From Pseudomonas sp. RIT-PI-q (GTDB lineage: Bacteria; Pseudomonadota; Gammaproteobacteria; Pseudomonadales; Pseudomonadaceae), in NCBI RefSeq assembly GCF_001297125.1, contig NZ_LHPC01000051.1, positions 150,910 to 214,909 of the forward strand: DNA of 64,000 nt. Direction: 5' to 3'. Below are positions 52,118 through 60,092 of the stretch, piece after piece; the stretch's first letter is position 1; each line of letters begins with the position of its first letter. Below the pieces are notes generated by a model. The model was not told the origin of the DNA and ran no database searches. It saw only the letters and a list, made by a program, of their open reading frames with translations. A program made the translations under genes and the position numbers.

Positions 52118-52543
52118 GTGGCCAAGAAGCCAAAAATCCTGCCCTCCATCGAATGGCTCGAACCTCGGGTCCGGGCGATGCGTGTCATCAGCCTGTTGTG
52201 CTTTTTCGCGCTGGTGGGACTGCTCTGCGCCTACTACCTGGTGGTCGCCGACCTGCATGGCGCGCGGCCGTGGGTGATTCTGCTGATCGAACTGGTGCCG
52301 CTGCTGTTGCTGGCGCCGGGGATGATCGTCGGCAGCGCACGCGGGCATTCGTGGATGTGTTTTGTGGTGAACCTGTATTTCATCAAGGGCGCATTGGCCG
52401 CGTATGACCCGAACCGGCAACTGTTCGGTTTGCTGGAGATGGCCGCGAGCCTGGCGGTGTTTTGTTCGGCGTTGTTGTATGTGCGGTGGCGGTTTCAGTT
52501 GAATCGCAAGTTGGCGGGTGAAGGCGAGACCTCCGTCGCCTGA
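52118..52543 (+). CDS. DUF2069 inner membrane protein
   Basis: A 141-residue protein with about four hydrophobic segments (VISLLCFFALVGLLCAYYLVV, PWVILLIELVPLLLLAPGMIVG, MCFVVNLYFIKGAL, AASLAVFCSALLYVRWRF). The GTG at 52118 lies one base after the wrbA stop. DUF2069 proteins accompany wrbA in many gamma-proteobacteria; function unknown. Confidence 0.9.
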   Translation: MAKKPKILPSIEWLEPRVRAMRVISLLCFFALVGLLCAYYLVVADLHGARPWVILLIELVPLLLLAPGMIVGSARGHSWMCFVVNLYFIKGALAAYDPNRQLFGLLEMAASLAVFCSALLYVRWRFQLNRKLAGEGETSVA

Positions 52544-52550
52544 CCCGACG

Positions 52551-52644
52551 CCATCGCGGGCAAGCCCGCTCCCACAGGTTTGGTTTTGAACACAAGATTT
52601 GTGAACGACTCCGCTCACTGTGGGAGCGGGCTTGCCCGCGATGG
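52551..52644. repeat. REP-type inverted repeat
   Basis: CCATCGCGGGCAAGCCCGCTC and GAGCGGGCTTGCCCGCGATGG, ~26-base perfect arms, between convergent genes. Confidence 0.93.
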
Positions 52645-52657
52645 GATCGACGCGGTC

Positions 52658-53332
52658 TTAATGGTTGACGGTGTAAGCCAGCATCATCGAAATCTGGCTC
52701 ATCGGCCGCCCGCCACTCTGTTCATGCCACTGATTGAACACATCCTGTACCAACGCCAAATCCCTCTGGCTGGTCGGCACCTTGTCGACGATCTTCTGTG
52801 CATTCAACCCCGCAACCACGTCGTAGCTCGGCACAAACGTGTCCTTGCCGACCATGCGCAAGAAGCGCGGCGCCGACAATCCACCCAATTGATGACCGTG
52901 TTTCTTCAAATAGGTCCACAACCCGACGATGTCGGTCACCGGCCAGTCAGCGATCAACGCGCCGAAGCTGCCCTTTTCATGGGCGACGTCCAGCACGAAC
53001 TGCGCATTGCGCGGCACGCTCTTGAGCTTGCCCAGGTGACGGATGATCCGCGCGTCCTGCATCAAGCGCTCAAGGTGTTCGGCGCTCATCAGCACGACTT
53101 TTTCCGGGTCGAACTTGAAAAAAACCTCTTCGAACGACGGCCATTTAGCGTCGACCAGGCTGTGTTTGAGCCCGGCACGAAACACTCGCAGCGCCATGGT
53201 CGAGAGGTAACGGTCATCGCTGATCTTGCGCAATTGCGCCGGGGTCTTGGGAACGGGCAGATGGGCTTCCAGTTCAGCCGCCGAACCGAAGCGGTTCAGA
53301 CAGTATTCGTGCAGCCACTTGTAATCGCGCAT
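52658..53332 (-). CDS. DNA glycosylase-like protein (3-methyladenine glycosylase I type)
   Basis: A 224-residue helical protein of the HhH-GPD superfamily, usually named DNA-3-methyladenine glycosylase I in pseudomonads. It shows WPSFEEVFFKFD, DARIIRHLGKLKSVPRNAQFVLDVAHEKGSF and an HhH-like region near LSAPRFLRMVGKDTFVPSYDVV. The active-site residue is less certain than in E. coli Tag, so exact chemistry is inferred. GGAGAGG before the ATG at 53332 sets the start. Confidence 0.75.
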   Translation of the reverse strand: MRDYKWLHEYCLNRFGSAAELEAHLPVPKTPAQLRKISDDRYLSTMALRVFRAGLKHSLVDAKWPSFEEVFFKFDPEKVVLMSAEHLERLMQDARIIRHLGKLKSVPRNAQFVLDVAHEKGSFGALIADWPVTDIVGLWTYLKKHGHQLGGLSAPRFLRMVGKDTFVPSYDVVAGLNAQKIVDKVPTSQRDLALVQDVFNQWHEQSGGRPMSQISMMLAYTVNH

Positions 53333-53361
53333 GCCCTCTCCTAGGGATTGAAACAAAAAAC

Positions 53362-53453
53362 CTGTGGGAGCGGGCTTGCTCGCGAAAGCGGTGTGTCATT
53401 CAACATTGATGTCGGCTGACACTACGCCTTCGCGAGCAAGCCCGCTCCCACAG
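53362..53453. repeat. REP-type inverted repeat
   Basis: CTGTGGGAGCGGGCTTGCTCGCGAA and its complement (TTCGCGAGCAAGCCCGCTCC...); the GCTCGC variant is compensated in both arms. Confidence 0.92.
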
Positions 53454-53458
53454 TTTGT

Positions 53459-54283
53459 TCAGAGGTTGACGATATTGACGAAGCGCGACGCGGCGGTTTC
53501 ATCGATACGCAGGTTGGTGAAGTCGAACAGGTTGCGGTCCGCCAATTGCGACGGGATTACATTCTGCAAGCTGCGGAAAATGCTCTCGGTGCGGCCCGGG
53601 GTCTTGCGCTCCCAGTCCTGCAGCATCTCCTTGACCACCTGGCGTTGCAGGTTTTCCTGCGAGCCACAGAGGTTGCACGGGATGATCGGGAATTGCTTGA
53701 AGTCCGAGTAGGCCTGGATGTCTTTTTCGTTGCAGTACGCCAGCGGGCGGATCACCACGTTGCGGCCGTCGTCGGCGCGCAGCTTCGGCGGCATGGCCTT
53801 GAGCGAACCGTTGAAGAACATGTTCAGGAAGAACGTTTCGACGATGTCGTCGCGGTGATGACCGAGGGCCATTTTGGTCGCGCCGATTTCGTCGGCAAAG
53901 GTGTAGAGCGTGCCGCGACGCAGGCGCGAGCACAGTGAACACGTGGTCTTGCCTTCAGGAATCAGCTCCTTGACCACCGAATAGGTGTCTTTCTCGACGA
54001 TGTGGTACTCGATGCCCAACGTCTTGAGGTAGGCCGGCAGCACATCCTCAGGGAAACCCGGCTGCTTCTGGTCCATGTTCACGGCCACGATCTCGAACCG
54101 GATCGGGGCAACCTTCTGCAAGTGCATCAGCACATCGAGCATGGTGTAGCTGTCCTTGCCACCGGACAGGCAGACCATGACCTTGTCGCCGTCTTCAATC
54201 ATGTTGAAATCGGCAACAGCCTCCCCGGCCTGGCGGCGAAGGCGCTTTTGCAGTTTGTTCTGGTTGACCGTAAGAGTGCCCAT
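53459..54283 (-). CDS. ttcA: tRNA 2-thiocytidine biosynthesis protein TtcA
   Basis: A 274-residue PP-loop ATPase that thiolates cytidine 32 in tRNAs. P-loop VCLSGGKDSYTMLDVL, the iron-sulfur cysteines CSLC and CNLCG, and GHHRDDIVETFFLNMF all match. The ATG at 54283 begins MGTLTVNQNKLQKRLRRQAG, the family start; an in-frame extension upstream lacks a ribosome site. Confidence 0.96.
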   Translation of the reverse strand: MGTLTVNQNKLQKRLRRQAGEAVADFNMIEDGDKVMVCLSGGKDSYTMLDVLMHLQKVAPIRFEIVAVNMDQKQPGFPEDVLPAYLKTLGIEYHIVEKDTYSVVKELIPEGKTTCSLCSRLRRGTLYTFADEIGATKMALGHHRDDIVETFFLNMFFNGSLKAMPPKLRADDGRNVVIRPLAYCNEKDIQAYSDFKQFPIIPCNLCGSQENLQRQVVKEMLQDWERKTPGRTESIFRSLQNVIPSQLADRNLFDFTNLRIDETAASRFVNIVNL

Positions 54284-54565
54284 GACGCGAAATCCGTGAG
54301 GTGTGACGAAAGGCCGGCATTTTACGCAAAAACGCTTCGTGGGCGAAGTCCTCCACACCGGATCATAGATGACAGACCCTGCGGCGATTAACAAAAGGGT
54401 TTACAGCGCGATTTGCTCTAACGCCCTGCAACCTGCGCCGTTAAGTCCTTTCTATACTGCGACATAAGGTCGCACACATAGATCCAGACCTTTCCCTTAC
54501 TCGGCCACTTTGGCCTGTAGGCGCTCCACTGGGGGGCGACGGTAAAAACAAGAGGAGTGACTGGC

Positions 54566-55168
54566 ATGATCCATCACGTAGTGGGGCTCTTCACCCACCC
54601 TGACCAAGAATGGAAAGAGATTCGTGGCGATCAGGAGGAAAGTATCAGCCACATGTACCTCACACACACGCTGATTCTGGCAGCGATCCCGGCGGTGTCG
54701 GCGTTTATCGGCACCACGCAGGTCGGCTGGGTCATCGGCAATCGAGCGCCGGTGATGCTGACCCAGGAAAGTGCGCTATGGATGACGATCATGTCGTACC
54801 TGGCGATGCTTGGCGGTGTTGCGGTCATGGGCGCGTTCATCCACTGGATGGCCCGCACCTATGACGCCAACCCGAGTCTGGCACGCTGCGTTGCATTTGC
54901 GACCTATACCGCGACCCCGCTGTTCATTGGCGGTCTGGCGGCGCTGTACCCCCACATGTGGCTCGGGATGATCGTCGGCACCGCAGCCATTTGCTACACG
55001 GTCTACCTGTTGTACGTGGGGCTACCGACGTTCATGAACATTCCATCAGACGAGGGGTTCCTGTTTTCAAGTTCGGTACTGGCCGTAGGTTTGGTGGTGC
55101 TGGTAGCCATCATGGCGTTCACGGTCATTGTCTGGGGACTCGGCGTGGGGCCGGTCTATACCAATTAG
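54566..55168 (+). CDS. Yip1 family membrane protein
   Basis: A 200-residue inner-membrane protein with about five transmembrane helices (LILAAIPAVSAFIG, IMSYLAMLGGVAVMGAFIHWM, TPLFIGGLAALYP, GMIVGTAAICYTVYLLYVGLPTFM, VLAVGLVVLVAIMAFTVIVWG). Yip1 domain by these motifs. GAGGAG eight bases before the ATG at 54566. The 282-base gap upstream (shared with ttcA) contains a TGCGAC-N5-GTCGCA inverted repeat at 54458-54474 of unknown role. Confidence 0.9.
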   Translation: MIHHVVGLFTHPDQEWKEIRGDQEESISHMYLTHTLILAAIPAVSAFIGTTQVGWVIGNRAPVMLTQESALWMTIMSYLAMLGGVAVMGAFIHWMARTYDANPSLARCVAFATYTATPLFIGGLAALYPHMWLGMIVGTAAICYTVYLLYVGLPTFMNIPSDEGFLFSSSVLAVGLVVLVAIMAFTVIVWGLGVGPVYTN

Positions 55169-55202
55169 CAACACACCACCCAAAAACAAGATCTGCCAAT
55201 AC

Positions 55203-55226
55203 AGGCCGCCGCAAGGCGGCCTTCTA
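55203..55226 (+). terminator. Weak terminator-like hairpin
   Basis: AGGCCGCC (55203-55210) pairs with GGCGGCCT (55215-55222) around GCAA; the tail TCTAATG is poor in T, so termination is uncertain. Confidence 0.4.
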
Positions 55227-55314
55227 ATGCAGGGGCGACGACCATTCGGCGCCCGGGCGATTCGCAAGTCCCGAGGGTTGCGGCATACTCGACGTCTCTG
55301 GAGATCCATCAAGC

Positions 55315-55809
55315 ATGCCCGAGCAACTCAATACCCGCGTCGAAGACTGTTTCCAACAAGCTGAATCCTTTTTCAAACGACCTTTCAAACGCCCCGTGGT
55401 GAGCCTCAAGCTGCGCGGCCAAAAAGCCGGTGTCGCGCATTTGCACGAGAACCTGCTGCGCTTCAACCCGCAGCTGTACCGGGAAAACACCGAAGACTTC
55501 CTCAAGCAAACCGTCGCCCACGAAGTCGCGCACCTGATCGCTCATCAACTGTTCGGCGACCGCATCCAGCCCCACGGTGAAGAGTGGCAACTGATCATGC
55601 GCGGTGTGTACGAACTGCCGCCCAATCGATGCCACACCTACGACGTCAAGCGTCGCAGCGTGACCCGCTACATCTACAAATGCCCGTGTGCCGACAGCGA
55701 TTTTCCGTTTTCAGCCCAGCGCCATGGTTTGGTAAGGCAGGGACGGCGGTATTTGTGCCGGCGGTGTCGCAGCACATTGGTGTTTAGTGGGGAAATGCGG
55801 GTCGAATAG
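55315..55809 (+). CDS. sprT: SprT-like zinc metalloprotease-fold protein
   Basis: A 164-residue SprT family protein. Zinc-binding HExxH (AHEVAHLIAHQ) and a C-terminal zinc-ribbon with CPC and CRRC motifs. SprT homologues act on DNA-protein crosslinks in eukaryotes; in bacteria the role is unclear. A GGAG-like site precedes the ATG at 55315. Confidence 0.9.
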   Translation: MPEQLNTRVEDCFQQAESFFKRPFKRPVVSLKLRGQKAGVAHLHENLLRFNPQLYRENTEDFLKQTVAHEVAHLIAHQLFGDRIQPHGEEWQLIMRGVYELPPNRCHTYDVKRRSVTRYIYKCPCADSDFPFSAQRHGLVRQGRRYLCRRCRSTLVFSGEMRVE

Positions 55810-55835
55810 GCGGATTTGTGTTGATTCGACTGGCC

Positions 55836-55930
55836 TCATCGCGGGCAAGCCCGCTCCCACAGGTATCTGCTTTGAATGCAAAATTTGCAAACGACTCCAA
55901 CCACTGTGGGAGCGGGCTTGCCCGCGATGA
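55836..55930. repeat. REP-type inverted repeat
   Basis: TCATCGCGGGCAAGCCCGCTC and GAGCGGGCTTGCCCGCGATGA, between convergent genes. Confidence 0.93.
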
Positions 55931-55944
55931 CGGCCTGACAGGCG

Positions 55945-57126
55945 CTACACAACCACCTTGGCACGCCGCAATGCCTCGATCCGCTGCGCGCTAAACCCCA
56001 ACTCCCCCAACACCTGATCCGTGTGCTGTCCCAGCGCCGCACCGACAAACCGAGGCTCAGGCAACCCGTCTGAAAACTTCAACGGACACGCCATCTGCGC
56101 CTGACTCGTCCCATCCCCCCGCGGCACTTCAGTCACCAGTTCCCGCGCCTGCAACTGCGGATGCTGCAGCGCTTCGCCTAGGCTCAACACCGGTTCCACA
56201 CACGCATCAACCCCGGCAAACAGCTCGCACAGTTGCGCAAAGTCATGCTTTTCGAATTCAGCCTTCAATTCATTCTTCAGCGCCTGCTGCTCGGCGGGTT
56301 TGGGTGACAGGCCCTTGGCCGCCAGTTCCGGCCGTCCCAGCGCCATACACAGTTGCTGCATGAACGCCGGTTCCAGGCTGCCGACCGACAACCAACGCCC
56401 ATCCCGCGAACGGTAGTAGTCGTAGAAACTGCCGCCATTAAGCATCTGCTGCTCCCGGCCCGGTTCCTCGCCACAGGCCAGATACCCGGCACCGGCCATT
56501 GCATTCAGGCTGAACGCGCAATCGGTCATGCTCACGTCCAGATGTTGCCCCTGCCCGCTCTGCTGCCGAGCGATGACCGCCGCCAGCAGGCCGATCACCC
56601 CGTGCAATGAACCACCGGCGATATCCGCCACCTGCATCCCCAACGGCAACGGCCCGCTGTCGGCGCGGCCGGTGTAACTCGCCAGCCCCGCCAGCGCCAG
56701 GTAATTGATGTCGTGACCGGCGCGGTCCTTGTAGGGGCCGGTCTGGCCGTAACCGGTGATCGAGACATAGATCAGCTTCGGATTGATCGCCTTCAACGCC
56801 TCATAACCCAGGCCCAGTCGCTCCATCACGCCGGGGCGAAACTGCTCCAGCACGATGTCGTAGTCCTTGAGCAACTGCTTGACCACGTCCAGCGCCGCCG
56901 CTTGCTTGAGGTCCAGGGCCAGGCTGCGCTTGTTGCGATTGAGGTAGGCATGGCTGGCGGAAACGCCCCGGTCGTGAGGCGGCAGTACCCGCAGCAGGTC
57001 CATGCGGCTCGGCGATTCGATACGCAGCACCTCGGCCCCCATGTCTGCCAGCAACAACGAGGCAAACGGCCCCGGAAGCAGTGTCGAGAAATCCAGAATC
57101 TTGAGTGATGCCAGTGGACCGAGCAT
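55945..57126 (-). CDS. CaiB/BaiF family CoA-transferase
   Basis: A 393-residue class III CoA-transferase or alpha-methylacyl-CoA racemase-like enzyme. N-terminal LDFSTLLPGPFASLLLADMGAEVLRIE and the Asp-containing NRNKRSLALDLKQ are family hallmarks; HDINYLALAG and PLGMQVADIAGGSLHG follow. Length matches the racemase group. GGAGA before the ATG at 57126. It lies on the same strand as dctA but a terminator separates them. Substrate unknown. Confidence 0.92.
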   Translation of the reverse strand: MLGPLASLKILDFSTLLPGPFASLLLADMGAEVLRIESPSRMDLLRVLPPHDRGVSASHAYLNRNKRSLALDLKQAAALDVVKQLLKDYDIVLEQFRPGVMERLGLGYEALKAINPKLIYVSITGYGQTGPYKDRAGHDINYLALAGLASYTGRADSGPLPLGMQVADIAGGSLHGVIGLLAAVIARQQSGQGQHLDVSMTDCAFSLNAMAGAGYLACGEEPGREQQMLNGGSFYDYYRSRDGRWLSVGSLEPAFMQQLCMALGRPELAAKGLSPKPAEQQALKNELKAEFEKHDFAQLCELFAGVDACVEPVLSLGEALQHPQLQARELVTEVPRGDGTSQAQMACPLKFSDGLPEPRFVGAALGQHTDQVLGELGFSAQRIEALRRAKVVV

Positions 57127-57230
57127 GGGTGATCTCCGTAAACGATGCACTCAGCCTAGGCAGCCAATGGCATTGCAGCAATCACCTGATGCGTCAGATG
57201 CGCTGACCGTTGCGCTCAAATCGCAGGCAT

Positions 57231-57256
57231 TAAAAAACCCGCCGAAGCGGGTTTTT
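57231..57256 (-). terminator. Rho-independent terminator after dctA
   Basis: AAAAAACCCGC (57233-57242) pairs with GCGGGTTTTT (57247-57256) around CGAA. It lies 14 bases past the dctA stop and, read leftward, ends in TTTTTTA. Confidence 0.9.
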
Positions 57257-57270
57257 CATGACAACGAAGC

Positions 57271-58605
57271 TTACTTGACGTTCTGCGGGGTTGGGCCTTC
57301 GGCCACACCCAGGTCGTCTTCTTCACGTTCGTCGGCGATACCACGGCCGCCCGAAGCCAGCTCGGCGTGCATCACGTCAGTGTCCAGTTCCTTGACCCAC
57401 TTGGCCACCACCAGGGTCGCAACAGCGTTGCCGACCAGGTTGGTCAGGGCACGGGCTTCGGACATGAAGCGGTCGATACCGAGGATCAGCGCCAGACCGG
57501 CAACCGGCAAGTGGCCAACAGCCGACAGGGTCGCGGCCAGCACGATGAAGCCACTACCGGTCACGCCAGCAGCGCCTTTGGAGGACAGCAGCAACACCAC
57601 CAGCAGGGTGATCTGGTGAGTGATGTCCATGTGGGTGTCGGTTGCCTGAGCAATGAACACGGCGGCCATGGTCAGGTAGATCGCCGTACCGTCGAGGTTG
57701 AACGAGTAACCGGTCGGGATCACCAGGCCTACCACGGATTTCTTCGCGCCCAGACGCTCCATTTTGATCAGCATGCGTGGCAGCACCGACTCCGAGGAGG
57801 AAGTACCCAGCACGATCAGCAGCTCTTCACGGATGTAGCGAATCACTTTCAGCACGCTGAAGCCGTGAGCGCGAGCGATGCCGCCCAGTACGACCAGTAC
57901 GAACACCAGGCATGTGATGTAGAAGCACAACATCAACTGGCCCAGTTGCACCAGCGAACCGACGCCGTAGGCACCGATGGTGAAGGCCATGGCGCCCAGA
58001 GCACCGAGTGGCGCAAGCTTCATGATCATGTTGATGATGTTGAACATCACGTGGGCAAAGCGATCGATGAAGTCCAGGATCGGCTTGCCGTAGGCACCCA
58101 GGCGATGCAGGGCGAAACCGAAGATCACCGAGAACATCAGCACTTGCAGGATATCGCCGGTGGCGAACGCACCCACGATGGTCGACGGGATCACGTTCAG
58201 CAGGAAGCCAATTACGCTTTGATCCGCACCGGCCGCGACGTACTGAGCGACTTTGGAAGCATCCAGGGTGGTGACGTCGATGTGCATGCCGGCACCCGGC
58301 TGCACGATGTTGACCACTACCAGACCGACCAGCAAAGCGATGGTCGAAACGATTTCGAAATACAGCAGCGCGTAACCGCCGGTCTTGCCGACCGACTTCA
58401 TGTTCTGCATGCCGGCGATACCGCTGACCACGGTGCAGAAAATGATAGGGGCAATGATCATTTTGATCAGTTTGATGAACCCGTCACCCAGCGGCTTGAG
58501 GGCCACACCGGTCTGCGGGTAGAAGTGACCGAGCAGGATGCCGATGGCGATAGCAACGATCACCTGAAAATACAGGGATTTGTACAGTGGCTGACGAGTC
58601 GTCAT
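57271..58605 (-). CDS. dctA: C4-dicarboxylate:cation symporter DctA
   Basis: A 444-residue member of the DAACS family that imports succinate, fumarate and malate with Na+ or H+. Diagnostic motifs are PLGDGFIKLIKMIIAPIIFCTVV, SSSESVLPRMLIKMERLG (the serine-rich re-entrant loop), GYSFNLDGTAIYLTMA and RALTNLVGNAVATLVVAKW. The ATG at 58605 (MTTRQPLYKSLYFQ) is the family start. The upstream region has a sigma-54 promoter and two palindromes, so control by a DctD-type activator is expected; dctBD are not in the window. Confidence 0.97.
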   Translation of the reverse strand: MTTRQPLYKSLYFQVIVAIAIGILLGHFYPQTGVALKPLGDGFIKLIKMIIAPIIFCTVVSGIAGMQNMKSVGKTGGYALLYFEIVSTIALLVGLVVVNIVQPGAGMHIDVTTLDASKVAQYVAAGADQSVIGFLLNVIPSTIVGAFATGDILQVLMFSVIFGFALHRLGAYGKPILDFIDRFAHVMFNIINMIMKLAPLGALGAMAFTIGAYGVGSLVQLGQLMLCFYITCLVFVLVVLGGIARAHGFSVLKVIRYIREELLIVLGTSSSESVLPRMLIKMERLGAKKSVVGLVIPTGYSFNLDGTAIYLTMAAVFIAQATDTHMDITHQITLLVVLLLSSKGAAGVTGSGFIVLAATLSAVGHLPVAGLALILGIDRFMSEARALTNLVGNAVATLVVAKWVKELDTDVMHAELASGGRGIADEREEDDLGVAEGPTPQNVK

Positions 58606-58736
58606 TGCAAAGTTCCTCAAGAGTGCCCGGTGACAACATCCATCTGTTGCCCAAGACACTTCAATTGCGAACCCTCCTGCACTGGAGGGATTTGTTTTGT
58701 CGAGCTGCGCAACGGCAGGCATCTGCTCGTTGTATC

Positions 58737-58751
58737 GCAAGGCCCGTGCCA
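58737..58751 (-). promoter_or_regulatory. Sigma-54 promoter of dctA
   Basis: On the minus strand TGGCACG-GGCC-TTGC matches the -24/-12 consensus TGGCACG-N4-TTGC exactly. It lies about 132 bases before the dctA start. Read directly; RpoN dependence is inferred from the match and known control of dctA in other bacteria. Confidence 0.85.
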
Positions 58752-58830
58752 CCTTCGCCAAATTGCCTGCAAGCCTTTTGACATCAAGGGTTACAGGCTT
58801 TTTTTTGTCACCGAGCGGTTACAGCGCAGT

Positions 58831-58885
58831 GGCGGATTTCCGCCCATCGGCCAAATCGCGTCCTACAATTTGGCGGATATCCGCC
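58831..58885. promoter_or_regulatory. Paired palindromes, likely enhancer sites for dctA
   Basis: GGCGGATTTCCGCC (58831-58844) and the perfect palindrome GGCGGATATCCGCC (58872-58885), with centres 41 bases apart (about four helical turns), 100 and 141 bases upstream of the -12 element. This spacing is typical of bacterial enhancer-binding proteins such as DctD. The sites also lie 60-114 bases before the divergent AraC gene. Confidence 0.7.
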
Positions 58886-58944
58886 TTGTTCATCGCCAGC
58901 CACCCCGGCTACCATCCGCCGTTCAATGGACGGACCTGCTTTTC

Positions 58945-59946
58945 ATGAGAGAACGCACCATCGCCAGTCATTTCGCCCGTGCCGCCCTTGGTGGCGCGCG
59001 CCGGCTGGGTTACGACTATTCAAACCTGTTGCAGCAATTGGGGATCAGCCCCGAATTGCTCGACGAGCCACGTGCGCGAATCGCGCCTGAGCAGTTCACT
59101 CGGTTGATTCAGGGTTTGTGGTTGGCACTCGACGACGAATACCTTGGCTTCGGGCCTGCACCGAGCAAAACCGGCACCTTCGCCATGATGTGCCACGCGG
59201 TGATTCACTGCCGCACTCTGGAGAAAGCACTCCATCGCGGCTTATTGTTTTATAGCCTATTCCCCGAGGGTCCGCGCCTGACGCTGACCCACGAGGGCGA
59301 AATGATCCGCTTGAGCCTGGACGATTCGAAATTCCACGACCCGGACCATTTTCTCACCGAAAGCCAGTTGATGGTCTGGCATCGACTCGGCAGCTGGCTG
59401 ATTGGCCAGCGCATTCGTCTGGAGCAAGTGACGTTCAGCTACCCGAGACCCGAACACGGTGCCGAATACGATTTGCTGTTCCCTTGCCCGATGGCGTTTT
59501 GTGAAACGGCGCAGAGCAGCCTGCTGTTTCACAGTCGCTACCTGAACATGCCGCTGTTGCAGGACGAACGGACGCTCAAGCATTTTCTCGAACACTCCCC
59601 CGCCGACCTGTTGTCGCGCCCGGACGATGGCGACAGTTTGAGCAGCCAGTTGCGGCGCTTGCTCAGCCGCGACAGTTCACGCTGGCCGGACCTGGAAGCG
59701 GTGGCCGCGCACCTGCACATCAGCCCGCAGACGCTGCGTCGGCATCTGCGTGAAGAGGGTTCGAGTTTTCAGGAATTGAAGGACCAGTTACGCCGCGACA
59801 TCGCGATTTATCACCTGAGCCGCGCGGACTTGTCGTTGCAACAGATCGCCGAGCAGTTGGGGTTTTCCGAGCCTTCGGCGTTTCACCGGGCGTTCAAGAA
59901 GTGGACCGGGTTGACGCCTGGGGCTTATCGCGCGCAGGAGAATTGA
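58945..59946 (+). CDS. AraC-family transcriptional regulator
   Basis: A 333-residue regulator with an N-terminal ligand-binding domain of the arabinose-binding-like type (residues ~20-200) and a C-terminal double helix-turn-helix (VAAHLHISPQTLRRHLREEG, then LSLQQIAEQLGFSEPSAFHRAFKKWTGLTPGAYR). The ATG at 58945 (MRERTIASHFARAAL) is chosen from family pattern; the frame stays open far upstream through dctA antisense. Divergent from dctA, so it might regulate it, but the promoter evidence favours a sigma-54 activator. Effector unknown. Confidence 0.92.
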   Translation: MRERTIASHFARAALGGARRLGYDYSNLLQQLGISPELLDEPRARIAPEQFTRLIQGLWLALDDEYLGFGPAPSKTGTFAMMCHAVIHCRTLEKALHRGLLFYSLFPEGPRLTLTHEGEMIRLSLDDSKFHDPDHFLTESQLMVWHRLGSWLIGQRIRLEQVTFSYPRPEHGAEYDLLFPCPMAFCETAQSSLLFHSRYLNMPLLQDERTLKHFLEHSPADLLSRPDDGDSLSSQLRRLLSRDSSRWPDLEAVAAHLHISPQTLRRHLREEGSSFQELKDQLRRDIAIYHLSRADLSLQQIAEQLGFSEPSAFHRAFKKWTGLTPGAYRAQEN

Positions 59947-59970
59947 TTTTTAGGGTGTATCGACTGGCCT

Positions 59971-60063
59971 CATCGCGGGCAAGCCCGCTCCCACAGGGGC
60001 TATGTCGTTCACAAATGTAATGTTCGAACCGAAAACCTGTGGGAGCGGGCTTGCCCGCGATCA
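59971..60063. repeat. REP-type inverted repeat
   Basis: CATCGCGGGCAAGCCCGCTCCCACAG and its complement ending at ~60063, between convergent genes. Confidence 0.93.
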
Positions 60064-60092
60064 GGCCCGAAAAAGCACCCTCAAACTCCCGG

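Noticed and set aside
54458..54474. TGCGAC-ATAAG-GTCGCA inverted repeat before the Yip1 gene
   Set aside because: Six-base arms are short enough to arise by chance; noted with the gene but not claimed as an operator.
57367..58944. N-terminal extension of the AraC gene through dctA antisense
   Set aside because: The extension is His/Gln-rich shadow of dctA; the AraC family start at 58945 fits the conserved domain.
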